Assembly (NCBI GenBank): GCA_023627715.1
Contig: JAMAHW010000157.1
Location: 1 to 38,894 of the forward strand
Source: Periconia sp. R9002
Taxonomy: Eukaryota; Ascomycota; Dothideomycetes; Pleosporales; Periconiaceae
Length of the DNA stretch: 38,894 bases
Direction of reading: 5' to 3'
Shown here: piece after piece, positions 20,088-31,542 of the stretch
Layout of the letters: each line of letters starts with the position of its first letter
Numbering within the stretch: the stretch's first letter is position 1
The notes under the pieces: model-generated
What the model was told of the DNA's origin: nothing
The model's input: the letters and a program-made list of their open reading frames with translations, nothing else
Databases searched by the model: none
Translations under genes and position numbers: made by a program

Positions 20088-23000
20088 GATCGGCTTCAGA
20101 CGATGATTCTAATGCAGGGCTACAGTGTTGATCTGGTGAGCTCATAAGACAACAGGAAGGGTCAGCTGGGTTGAATGAAAGCTGCGTACAAAGAATAGGT
20201 AGTAGTATATGTGAGTAAGACAAGTCTACTCCGAGTGTAACATGCAACCTAGCTTCCGCCACTTTATTTACTCAGCTAGCAATCGTAGATCACCGCTCAG
20301 CCATGCAGGGTAGTTGAGGCATAGATGCAGGAAAAGTAAGGGATCCGTCCGTGATGCTTGAATCTCTTGGAATGTAACACGCACCCGTTATCTGTAGGGT
20401 GAGAATCCTTTGAAATCTCAAAAGTAGGGTAAAGGCAACCGAAAGCATGCTCCGTCATGGCATGCAGTGGAAGCCTGTTGGGTCCTAGCCAGGTGGTGTC
20501 TGAACGGTGCAGTCTCCCTTGGCATTTCAATCTGTTCGCGCTTACCCCATTACTCCATCCCACGTCAGATTGTTGCCAAGAAGCTAGGTTCTGTCCTCCC
20601 CTCCACACAATTCTCAGCATCCAGGTGATTGGAAAAGTGATCGTCTCACGCAGGGAGGGACACATAGCGCAGCTGCTAATGCAGGTTTGAGAAGAAGCCA
20701 GTTTTGAAGCTACGCCCAGCCAGAGCGTAGCATTGCTCGTGTAACGACTATCTAGGCGGTAAAGCAGCTAACTCACGGCGCTGCTGGCGTATTCAATCTA
20801 TCTATGCATAAGTGCTGTGTGAATGGCAAGGATGTGAACTTGAGAAAGTCCAAACAAGCATGCCCATGTATCCCGAAGACCGACAGCGTGCCTAGGCTCC
20901 CGCAGTTTACGAGGGATCAAAGGGAGCTGTGGACAGGGGGTGTCGAGCTGGGGTATTACTGTACTTTGCGGTCAACGCCTCTTAGGAGGTCCGGCCCACC
21001 AATGCCGGTTGGCGCCCTGGGCATCATTTTTGGGCCATCATCACTTTCAAAAACCCTGCTCCACGTTCAGCAGCCCTTGAGAGAGACCAGGATGTATCGA
21101 TGCACACGTTTTCCTGGCACGCTGAAAGGATAACTTGCGCCACACTAACGCCGTTATCGCTTTAGCCCATTCCAAAGTCAGGTTGGGGGAACCATATCAG
21201 AATTGCAAACAACCAGTATGATCGACCGCGGGACTGATAAGCTTTAGAGAATGTCTTGAGAATGTTAGCAATAACCTTCTGCGGGAGCAATCGGAAAGTG
21301 TATACGCCACGCTCGTGCTTTTCAAATATATATGACTTCGTCGTGGGAGCGGCATTATCCGATTGCTAGACGATCATGGCATCAAGTGCGTTTCCCAAGC
21401 TGGCGGTTTCTACTTGGAAAAAAATTATGTGATCCAAGCATTCAATGTTCAGCCCTCTCTTGGATGCACGAGTATAATTCAAGGTGGTGAAAAATTATTA
21501 GGGTGTATAAAGAGAAAAACAGGAGTGTCTTTGGTCTTCACGCCTACCTCTTGTCGGCGCTACCGCAAAAAATCACTCGTTGCCCACATTAATCATTTAT
21601 AGAATTCATGGCGTCTTAATAGAGGAAAAAGGTGATATTCAGAGAATGCCAAAACCCCACTTCCCCGGTGACACTACTCTCGTCCCTCGAATTGAACCGA
21701 ATTCCAAGCACATACCTACGACGGCAAAAACAACCTAGCACTTGTAAGCTACTAGGAAACATTACACAAACACTTAATAGTTTTTTTTTGTGTCATAACG
21801 TAAGCGTATGAGCCGCATAATGCGTGTCCCCACTATCAGCTAGTGTTGCCCTTATCACCTTGGAGCTGAACGATGTCCAAGACGCAAGAAATTGGCGTGC
21901 GCCCAGTTTCCTGTGATACAGAAGGCGTGCTCTATAATATATCCGAATCAAATGTTGAGCATTGCATATACGGATTGGTGGTGTCGCACTTTCACGGAAT
22001 TCGTTGTTTTACGCGCATAACTTGTATAAGCTTACGGACCGCGACGTTGTAAGATGCTGTTCGTAGAAACTTTCCTTTACGAGAGCAAACCCGAACATTC
22101 GGCGATACCGGCGACCGGTCTGCTTTAAATGTTTTTGAGATCCAGAAATTCCGTCGTCTTAGCGGTGTAATTGCAGCCGAAGATCTGCACGCTTCTCATA
22201 ACACCGACATGATAACAATAAACGAGCCTACGCCACAACGGTGCCACGCGCAAGCCGTCTGCACGCGGCGTTCAGTAAGCCGAAAATCCGGTAAAGGTAA
22301 TCTCATATCAAGATTAATCTTCGCGAGGTTTATGGAAAGGACAGTTTGGGGGCATGTAAGCCGGTGCACGGCCGTATGGATCTCTCAGGATAATTGTACC
22401 TATATCCACATTGGCAAAGAATTTCATCGCTGAGGGCCGACGCAATGTCTTGTAACTTTGGGCCCAGCCCCTGGTTCATGCACAACATTATTTTACGGCT
22501 CTGCTCGTTGCAGATTCTCGAACGCCTTGGTGGATGCACAGTAGCCAATCACGTCGCCATCAAACGCACCAACCAACTCTTCTTGATCTCTTTGTAGTAG
22601 GGTCATTGGAAACCCCCTGCATCTGTAAACAGCATACCTATTGTCAGACAGATGGCCTTCAATGACATGATATTATCCGTTCAGAATTTACATTCCGCTT
22701 CCTTCCGAACCAGCTCAACAGCAATTGCATCAGCTTACTTTACTTTCCCATATGACAGTCATAGGCAATCAGTGCACTTGTATGACATAATCACGCGATG
22801 GCTCTGGGCTATGAAGAAGTCTATTGAAAGATATCGCACGACTGAGATGTTTGTGTTTCGCCTCGAGTCGGAAGAAAGCAACCGAGGGTAGTGAGCCTTA
22901 TCTTTTCAATATATCCGATCAATCAGAGAAACGGCAGATTCCGATGACATGATCTACGTTCTAATTTTCTTTTTTCGTTTACCTCCCGCAATCTGTGCAC

Positions 23001-23384
23001 GAAGACCAACCACATCAACAGGATGGCTGCAATTAGGGAAAAAGTACCCCGTACGACACCTCTATCTTACAAAAACGGCTTCCCCGCAACAAACAGTCTT
23101 CATCGCCACCACTGACAGGACGGCTCTTCTTTGGTTTGCCCTGCATCCTGGAACTTCCCGATTCTCTATGCACATGCAGGAGTAGCTTGCCCGTCCATCG
23201 TCCGCACTTGGCTGTTTATTTCAGCGTAGGTCAGAATATGTTTTGCTTAACGTGGTTTACAAGCGAGCGGTCCACCCTAAAAATTGTCAGATTATACCAC
23301 TTCTAGAAGGGTATAGCCTTGTACTGTTCGTGAGAGTGAGTATTACTACTCGGCTATATCGAGTCATGATAGCAGGAAGCTCGG
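20088..23384. other. 3.3-kb stretch without a recognised gene
   Basis: The first 200 bases are the regulator's upstream region. Beyond that only weak frames occur. One at 20297-20665 (-) and one at 20804-21133 (+) have no motif. One at 21363-21602 (+) encodes four spaced cysteines but no signal peptide. One at 22949-23185 (+) begins with a hydrophobic MIYVLIFFF stretch that contains an Arg. A 7-base hairpin (GCTACGC/GCGTAGC) lies at 20709-20731. A T9 run lies at 21781-21789. An AACGTGGTTTA motif at 23250 resembles the subterminal repeats of the hAT element to its right. Confidence 0.4.
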
Positions 23385-26277
23385 GTACCCCACTTCATAC
23401 ATGACCACCTTAACGTGGTTCTAAGCCTGGTTTATATCTTACCGCGGTTTCGTGGTACTGAGTCTAAACTAGGTTAGTCCATTAGCTTACTGTGGTTCAA
23501 CCGCAAAACGCATTAATGGCTTAGCAGATCTACAAGCTAGATGCAGAGATACGGCTCTCGATGCCTACAGGCAACAACGAACTAGAAACGCCCCTTTATC
23601 GTATTACAGGCAAACCATCATACTACAGGCAGCAGTCACTACCGATTAGTTATCGCTTCTGTAGAGTTAATGTATTTAAACGGTTATCAGGACTTTAGTA
23701 CGGAATGTTCAACCATCCAGTTATCTAAAGTCGTCATACGTCTCGATCCCACAACTCTCAAAACGTTGCCTATACCGTCCTCGGAGTCAGAGATGTCCGA
23801 TTCTGCGACCGCAGATCGCAAAACGAAGCCTGTTAATTTCCGTCAGGTCATCCTCACCCGTGAACCGAAGATAGGCCTAGCTCCACTAAAACCGGGTCGT
23901 GAACGACGAAGCAAAGAGAAGAGGCTATACGTCTGTAAGATATGTCCTAGCTGGGAGGAGACGCATCTCGGTAACATCATCACCAATGTCAAGGTGAGAC
24001 ATCCGGTGTCATCGATGTCCTCAGGGACTCGGCCTTAGGCAAGCACCCATCGGTCCATTTTGTCTATCTATACTCCAATTACTGCAACAGACAATTTACG
24101 GGGTAGTTGCAACCGACAAGCCTATCGCGAGGCTTTAATAGGACTACTTACTCATCGTAGAGTGCCTCTCTCAGCTGTCGAATGGGAGGAACTGGAGCAA
24201 ATCTGCCTCGCTTGCAACCCTACTATCAAGGATGAGCTTATTACTACGCGAACTACGGTTGTGCGATACATCGCGGCAAACCATGAGCTCTATCGAGAGC
24301 AGCTGTCTACCAGCATGAAAACTGCTATGAGCCTTATCTACATCTCTTCGGATCTCTGGACATCGCCGCATCGTCATTCAATGCTCGCAGTTTGCGCACA
24401 ATGGGCCGACCGAGACTATCAGCTCCGGAAGGCACTTCTGGAGCTACGCGACAGCCACTCTGGAGAGCAGCAAGCGGTTTCCGTTATGGATACTCTTAGA
24501 AAGTATAACATCACGTCCCAGATCGGCTATCATGTAGGCGATAATGCGACGTCGAACGATACCTGTCTGGAAGCTTTATCAAAGCAATTAAAGCGTGAAT
24601 ACAACGTCAGTTATGGGTTCGATCAAGTATTTAGTAAGCTAATCATCTAAATAGATCGATTTCAATGCAAAACATCGTCGGGTCCGTTGTATCGCTCATA
24701 TCATCAATCTTTCCCTTCAAGCTTTCCTTCTTGCGTCTTCCCGAGAGGCTCTTATTGTTGCTCTTGAGACCGTCTCTGGTGTCGCTGGAGAAGCCCTTCT
24801 TGCGCAGTTTTCGAGTGTCCTCGCCTCTCATCGTAAACAAACCGAAGCAGAGCATCCCCGTACAAAGGGACAGAGCAAACAACGGAAGCGGCAGGGTAGT
24901 AATGCAAGCATCATCTTAGTTGTGGACTTCGATGGCGTTGAGAACATCCCCCCATTACGCAAGCTTCACAATCTCGCGGTCTGGTTCCGAACTTCCACGA
25001 TCCACCAGGGTCTCCAGGGCAGAGCTATCGGTCCACGTCTCGGGATCGACAATCGGACACGATGGTCTTCTTCGTATCAGGTCATCGCACGAGCCTTAAA
25101 GAAGATGGTCAAGATCAAGAGCTTTATGACCGACCACGAGGACATTCTAGGCGACAATCGGCTTCAAGCTAACGATTGGGATATCCTCGAAAAGGTTGCT
25201 CACTTTTTAGAGCCGTTGGCATCGGCTACTCTGTACGCAGAAAAGGATAAGTCATCGGTCGCGCAATCACTTGAGCTGATGGATCTCCTATTGGCGTGGT
25301 ATGGAGAGCAGAAGGTTAGTATCTAGTTCTACTCAATAGAGCCGAGTACTTACGTTTAGTAGAACTACTACTCCTTACCTGAGAACCACGATGAACGCAT
25401 GATTCGAGTTATGGACATGGGCTGGTACGTACTCGACAAATACTACAACAAAACGGGAGAAGCACCTGTATACGCTGCTGCGATACTACTCGATCCGCGC
25501 AAGCGAGCCGCCTACCTATAGAGAACTGGCCAGAAGAGTGGGTGGAGCCTGCCATTGAACTCGCCAATACAATATGGGTAAACGATTTCAAGCCTGATAG
25601 TAGACCAGACTCTTCTCAAGCTCCAGAGAACGTACCCGGTCTATCGGCTGGACAGCTAGAGAAGGCTGTGAATGTCTTCATGTTAGTAAAGCAGAAGACG
25701 AAGGTAACGACAATTAGTTTACAGCCAGATGACAATTTTAGGAGCTTTATTCATGGTTCAGCTATTGATTTGAAAGACGGAGTCACTCCTCTCGAGTGGT
25801 AGTGTCAATCTGAGCAGCGTCGCAGCTATCCAGGGCTTAGCCGCATGGCTTTGGATATTCTCTCTATCCCCGCAGAATCATCAGAGCCAGAAAGGACCTT
25901 CTCTGGGACCCGAAGGACCTGTTCATGGGACAGGTTGCGGTTGCGATGCACCACTATCGAGATGATCGAGTGTTTCGGCAATTGGATACGACAGAGGCAC
26001 ATTAAGCCGGTCTGGGACAGTGGAATGGGTCTACCGATCGATCGAGAGCTTCAAGAAACTCTCCTCGATATTGTGGATGAGGGTGCGGGTGGGATGGAGT
26101 GGCATTAAAGCAAGTAACCACGCCAACACGTTCAATCTAATGTTTATTTGCTTAACGCGGTTTTTAACGCAGTTCAACACCATAATTAACATGGTATGAT
26201 TTAAACCATACTAATAAGATATGGTTTAGAGTAGTTTTTCATGTGGTCCAACCATGATAGTCATGTATGCGTGGTAC
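23385..26277 (+). mobile_element. hAT-family DNA transposon, decayed (copy 1)
   Basis: Imperfect terminal inverted repeats are visible. Left is GTACCCCACTTCATACATGAC at 23385-23405 and the right end, read inwards, is GTACCACGCATACATGAC from 26277. Subterminal motifs of TAACGYGGTT type occur near both ends. The transposase relic runs from 23670 or 23793 to 26108. It has a BED-like zinc finger (YVCKICPSW with a later His), the hAT core (ISSDLWTSPHRHSMLAV, GDNATSNDT, RLGIDNRTRWSS), an intron near 25317, and the C-terminal dimerisation block (LSIPAESSEPERTFSG). Lesions include a TAG at 24036-24038, a frame change near 24610-24660, another near 25518, and a TAG at a Trp codon near 25800. No matching 8-base target duplication was found. 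Confidence 0.85.
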
Positions 26278-27827
26278 TTCAGATTCGTAGCCACTACACC
26301 TCGCAATTCTGTCCCACAAAGCCCGTTGCCCTCGAACCAAGACTTCGAAACATATCCTCATCTATCGCGTCCACATACTTGTTTGAGCAGACCGATCCGG
26401 ACGCGAGTGCTTTGTCGCCTGCACTTTCATCGTCTGATCCAGGATCGATTGATTGCGCTTTCCGAGTCTCCCTACAAACACATTCCGCGGCGCCCACTTC
26501 ACACCTCAGGCAGCAGGGATGCTCACCGGGGCACCGGACCTTCCGAGTCTGACAACGGATACATGCCCTCGGATGAGGTCTGTCTTGTCCTGGAAAGCGC
26601 TTCGTCTTGAAGGAATTGAATTCTGCAATCTCTGGATCGCATCCTTGGGGTTTGGCCCGGCGAATTCTATATTGAGTGGAATGAGACTGTAGCCTGCGTT
26701 TGAGGCGTTACTACAGCTTGTTGGGATGCCTGTTGTTGTTCGAGGCGTGCGTTTCTGTGTAATGGAAATACTAGAACCTTGAAAAAAGATGTCAGCTACT
26801 CTACGTCTGGGATGACTTGGGAGGTGCGGCGGGGCTAGACAAGCAGATGACCAATGAAAGCACAGCGCAATCTGGCAGGCGATTGGGCGATTGTGCCACT
26901 AGAGATAAGAGTAGCGGGGTATGACCTATGATCGAGTCGGCATGGGCTACGTCGCTTCCCCGATGGAGCTTTGCAGGATAGATGCGTGAGATTGATCATG
27001 CTGATACCCTGGCGCTTGGCGCACTTTCTGCAGCCCTCCCTCCGCGTTGTTGAGTAGCTAGCATTCATAGAGGCTGCAGGCTCTGCAATAGCTACGTCAC
27101 TTTCCCAATAAAGCCCTGTTGTAGGTAGTTGCCCAAGATAGATCGACCATGCGGCTCGGCCTATACTGCCGCTACGAGCACCCTGGTGCTTAGCGCGTTT
27201 TCTCTAGCCGTCCGTTAGAAGGAAAGTTGCGCTACAGCTCACCCATGCATACCTAGCCATTCTGTGGCGTCTAAAATGACCGGGAGTCGACACAACACTG
27301 TCCTTTGATCTTATCAGCATGGGTCTGGTCTAGAGCAAGTTCGTCGCACTAGATCTCTTCTCACGCGGTCTTTGTTTATGTCATTCGTGATGAGAGATTA
27401 AGATATACAAATTCTGTAATGCAGATGCATAATATTGATTCAGTAAAACATGGTCCAGCTGCGAGCTGTTGGCAATTCCTGAGGCGTTGAAAGTGCGCCA
27501 AGCACCAGGATACTGGCATGCTCACAACGGCTATGTAGGCCGAGCCGCATTATCAATCAGTCTCAGACATCTACCCTGCAGCAGGAAATGCGTACACAGA
27601 CTCAAATCAACACATCGGGGTTCTAGCCCGCAGATCTCGCAAGCTTGGAAGGTTTTCCTGAGTGATAGGGGTTTCCTTTGGCATGGCTACGTATAGATGT
27701 CAGATAGTGTCGTTGCCTCTGTTTTTGTATCGCTCCAGATCTATCGTCCCTCTACAACCCTACCCAGCCTCTTTTTCTCTTTTACTGCGCCACTCTTTGT
27801 CCTAAATAGCTTATAGTCACTGTTACC
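26278..27827. other. Repeat-bearing region upstream of desaturase
   Basis: Overlapping Ser/Pro/Arg-rich frames at 26241-26610 are not recognisable. Between 26990 and 27550 a repeat built on a GCGGCTCGGCCTA...CCTGGTGCTT core occurs in both orientations. The last 120 bases before 27828 are C/T-rich and should hold the desaturase promoter and leader; GTTACC immediately precedes its ATG. Confidence 0.45.
26993..27550. repeat. Repeat core in three copies, one inverted
   Basis: A core reading ATGCGGCTCGGCCTA and ending CCTGGTGCTTAGCGCGTTTT lies at 27149-27200. Its inverse complement with small differences lies at 27489-27550. A partial direct copy (CCTGGCGCTTGGCGCACTTT) lies near 27008-27027. The opposed copies could be arms of a decayed foldback or MITE-like element. 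Confidence 0.5.
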
Positions 27828-29865
27828 ATGTCGCAACTCCAGTCCCTTGCAACGGAGAAGATTAAAACTCTCATTGCCCAAGGCCACGCTGTCGTTGTGC
27901 ATGAGGGCTACGCTTTGGATCTGTCTGAATGGATAAACCTACACCCAGGTGGTCGCCTGTCAATTTTGCACATGGTGGGCAGAGATGCGACCGATGAGAT
28001 TACCGTGTACGTTCAAAAGTCATCTACAAACTCCAAACTAGTCCAGCTCGTACCTGCGTACACGCGTGTAGTCGTGGTTCCATCTTCCCAATTTGGGGAA
28101 AGCCGTCAGGACGCCTACGCTCTTATTAAGCGGCCCACCATCTACAAGGAATTATATCCGAAGATAAAGCTAACATAGCTTCGCTACCTCTAGTTACCAC
28201 TCGAACTGGTCTCTGCTTATGATGAAGCAGTACCGTATCAGCCGCGTACACCAGCCATGGACCAATCTCGATCCGCCAATTCGCTCCCCCAACTATTACG
28301 AGAATTTGGCAGCGGCGGTAGCTTCAACAAAAGTTTGCTCTGCTCCAGTCATTAGAGAAGCCAGACACAATAGGCGGAGCAAAAGTATAGACGTCAGCTC
28401 TGTGCGTATTCCCGATACTTGCTGTATCATAGTTATGCTATGCCCGTACAGCGCAGCGCAAACTTCCATCAGACAATGCTGACCTAGACAAGTCCACACC
28501 ATTTCTGCATAGAAAACTCGCTACCGCATCCACATGCACTTCGAGAACTGGCGCCAGCGTGAGCGGTGACCGGGAAAAGCAGCCTTTCATTGTGCTACTC
28601 TCGGATTCTAGTTCGGCGAAAAAGCAACACAGAGAGAAATATGCTGTTGAGTTGGAACAAGAAGAGATAGCTCAGGGCCTAGCAAACAATCCATCTGTAG
28701 ATGCGGAAATCCAGCGGGCCATAGTCCATGAGTACCGTGCACTCCACCAGCAGATCAAAGATGAAGGTCTCTACAAGTGTTACTATATCAACTACAACAA
28801 AGAGTGCATACGTTACGGGCTTCTATTCGCTGCTTTTATGTACCTACTACATACCAAGTGGTACCTGACCTCTTCTATCTTTCTGGGTCTGTTCTGGGTG
28901 TGTTGATGTTGTTCTACCCTCGTTCTGCAACACTGTACTGATTCTTCTCAATAGCAACAGATTATGTTCACGGCTCACGACGCAGCCCATATGGGTATTA
29001 CCTCTAGCTTCGTAGTCGATACACTTATCGGAGCCTTCATCGCCGACTTCTGCTGCGGCCTCAGCATCGGCTGGTGGAAATCCTCGCACAACGTTCACCA
29101 CCTAATTACTAACATGCCCGAACACGACCCAGACATACAAAACATCCCACTCTTCTCCATCACACCCACCTACATGAAATCAATCCTCAGTTCCTTCTAT
29201 AACTGTCGATTCGTCTGGGACTCGGCCTGTGATTTCATGGTCCCATACCAGAAATACACGTACTACCCCGTCATGGCGCTCGCGCGCTTCAACCTTTACA
29301 TGCTCTCCTGGCTCCACCTCATGAGCCCCGCGCCGCAAAACTCGGCGCCGCCTGGTGGACGCGCCCCGTCGAAATCGTCTTCATGGCGTGCTATTGGTAC
29401 ATTTTTGGCTACCTACTAGTATGGTCGACTCTTCCCGACTGGCCTGTTCGCGTTGGTTTCGTGATGCTCAGCCACGCTGTGACCATCATCCTCCACGTGC
29501 AAATCACGCTTTCTCATTGGGGCATGCCGACAGCGGACCTAGGTCCCACCGAGTCTTTCGCCCAGCGCCAGCTTCGCACCACTATGGACGTCGACTGTCC
29601 GGCCTGGCTTGATTGGTTCCACGGCGGCCTCCAGTTCCAGGCCGTGCACCACTTGTTCCCCCGCGTGCCGCGACACAATCTGCGCAGGACGCAGATCCTG
29701 GTCCGCGAGTTCTGTGAAAAGACGCATATCAAGTACCAGTGCTATGGTTTTGTGAAAGGGAACGAGATTGTGCTCTCACGGTTGGAGGAGCTTAGCCAGA
29801 TGGTGATGACGTTGGTTGAGTGCCAGAAATACATGGCTGAGACAGGGGAAAGTGGATTGCACTGA
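27828..29865 (+). pseudogene. Delta-8 sphingolipid desaturase with N-terminal cytochrome b5, one frameshift
   Basis: Exons 27828-28006, 28194-28317, 28433-28897 and 28955-29865 give about 559 codons, the family's usual length. The b5 domain has LHPGG (heme His39) and VYHS (second heme His62, formed across intron 1). The desaturase domain has the three His boxes HDAAH (264-268), HNVHH (301-305) and QAVHH (485-489); the Gln in the last box marks front-end/delta-8 types. The family desaturates the sphingoid base of ceramide in the ER, a step towards fungal glucosylceramide. Introns 1 (GTACGT) and 3 (GTGTGT) are clear; intron 2 (28318-28432) is inferred from phase. Exon 4 changes frame between about 29317 and 29352, just before AAWWTRPVEI, and looks one base short. 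No intron can explain it, so the gene is either newly broken or carries a sequence error. Confidence 0.88.
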
Positions 29866-30703
29866 TTGTGCGTCCGTATCCCCTCCAGTTTTTCCCTCAT
29901 TCGTTTTCTTTTCCATACTTGTCTAAGCTGCGCAACTCAACAATGTTATAGCATATATAAATATTAATATACTAAACTAAGCAGTATCTAAAGCATCTTT
30001 TTGCCACGTACGCGAGTTGTGACCAGTTTCCCTGCACCTCGTACAGCGCGCTAGAGCCCGGCGGCTGAGGCCTGATCGCTCTCCTCCTTGACGCTCGGCG
30101 TACGAGCCTCCTAGAGAGCCTCTGTTGTAGTAGGCGGACTAACGTTAGGGGGACTAGGCGTACGAAGCTGTATAACTTGCCTCCCTGCGTAGCGAGACAC
30201 CCGGTGTGCCTAGACAACTGACCGGTACTTTGACTTTCAACACATTGAAAGCCATTGCGCACAACGAATATGGTTATAACTCTGGAAGAATAGTTTTCTG
30301 TAGCAAATCCTGGGTGTCTATAATTCACTTCTTACTAAAATTACGTTGGTCTTGTCGCCTCTGAGCCTATTTTGTTCAGCGAGTTCTTTTGTGCCGTAAT
30401 AGACTTCTCCCTCTATAGCGGAAGTCATTATTAGCCCTATGTACGTTGCTGGGTACCACTTTATGTAGGGTTGCTACGTCGATTGGTACTTGCAGCAGAA
30501 GCGAGTTACTAATTCTTTCTTTCTTTCATTTATTTCTATACCCTTTCAGGCCGCGCTAGCCTATGTGGGGATCTAGCTATCTAATATACATCAGGTGGCC
30601 AATACTGCCTGTGAAGTGAAGTGCTACGTAAATGACCAGGACCTATTCCTGCTGCACTAGGGTTTGTTCTAGAGTGACACTGTTCTTACTGCCGGCACAG
30701 TGT
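29866..30703. other. Repeat-derived intergenic region
   Basis: An A/T-rich stretch (29940-29980) marks the desaturase 3' end. A transposase-tail fragment follows at about 29975-30160 (minus strand), and the rest up to the LINE fragment is non-coding with T-rich runs near 30520-30540. Confidence 0.4.
29975..30160 (-). mobile_element. Zinc-knuckle tail of a transposase, fragment
   Basis: Read on the minus strand, a Ser/Pro-rich stretch (TPSPPNVSPP, then SVKEESDQAS) leads into CTRCRETGHNSRTW. This is a C-x2-C-x4-H-x4-C knuckle whose last Cys is now Trp. Knuckles of the form CxxCGxxGHNxRTC close many fungal pogo/Fot-type and related transposases. Stops interrupt the frame, and no catalytic part is present next to it. 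Confidence 0.4.
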
Positions 30704-31467
30704 CTAGGTAGCCCTTCTAGGTCCTATTTGCATGTTTTTCCCTTTCTGTTCCGATGTCTTTCTATTCAATCTCTCTGTGTCTTTAACAAAAGAAATAGTG
30801 TCCCGTACAATTTGTAGATTTGGTTGCCAACTGTCGATAGGCCCATCCACTTCCTGCGATGAATACGCTCCACACATTTTGGCGACTGTAAGTTGTCTAA
30901 GCTGCTCTTGACTCCAGTATCGCTGCCTCTGTTGGGCCCATCTCGGACATGCTAGCAAGAAATGTTCCACCGTCGCCTCCTGGCCACACTCGCAGAGTTC
31001 GCTGTCTGCATGTCCGATCTCGTACAAGTAGCTATTCAGCCTACACTAGCCTCCTTGTATCTGAACTAGTATCGCCGCATCGATTCTTTTCAGTCTGTCA
31101 TAGAGTTTTCGCGTATGTCTTCCGGGAATGCTGCGTCTAGTTTCCTTTGGTGTCTGGCCACCTTCAGTGACTGGAAATGGGCGCGCTTCTGCTCTCGATA
31201 CCCTCTATCTGGTTTTTGCCATTCTCGTAGTGCGATCTTTCTATCAACTGGGACACGGCCGATTTCTATGGCCGAGTGAGCTAGGCTATGTGTGATTTCG
31301 TTTCCTAAAAGACTTAAGTGTGTTGGGATCCAGTGAAAATGAATAGCGAGCTGCTGCTGTTCCGCTGTTTGAAGCAGGCTAAAGATTCGTCGTAGTATTT
31401 CATTCTTATGCCTACCAGGTCGTTGGAGGATGCGTAATGCCGGGCGGAAGAGATGATCCATCATCAC
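30704..31467 (-). mobile_element. LINE (Tad-like) 3' fragment: RNase H and Cys-rich tail
   Basis: On the minus strand, 31467 to 31090 encodes an RNase H-like segment, including an IHFHWIPTHLSLLGNEITHSLA motif equivalent to the usual W-x-P-x-H-x-G-x-x-GNE-x-AD block. After a stop the sequence continues at 31027-30704 with a typical retroelement tail, CECGQEATVEHFLLACPRW (C-x-C...H...C). The order matches the 3' part of a non-LTR retrotransposon ORF2. Reverse transcriptase and endonuclease parts are absent, so this is a 5'-truncated copy. Confidence 0.7.
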
Positions 31468-31542
31468 ATATACATGCCAACAAGATTATCCACTTTCTGT
31501 TTCCATCTTGAAGAGCTTCTCTTACTTCCTTGCTATCCCGCA

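Noticed and set aside
21363..21602. Frame with four cysteines that could be an effector exon
   Set aside because: No upstream exon with a signal peptide could be joined in phase.
22949..23185. Possible second secreted protein starting MIYVLIFFF
   Set aside because: The hydrophobic stretch contains Arg, the rest has few cysteines, and there is no TATA box or intron support.
28402..28432. Alternative 31-base intron in the desaturase (GTGCGT...CATAG)
   Set aside because: Phase fits, but 31 bases is below the usual fungal minimum; the 115-base intron from 28318 is preferred.
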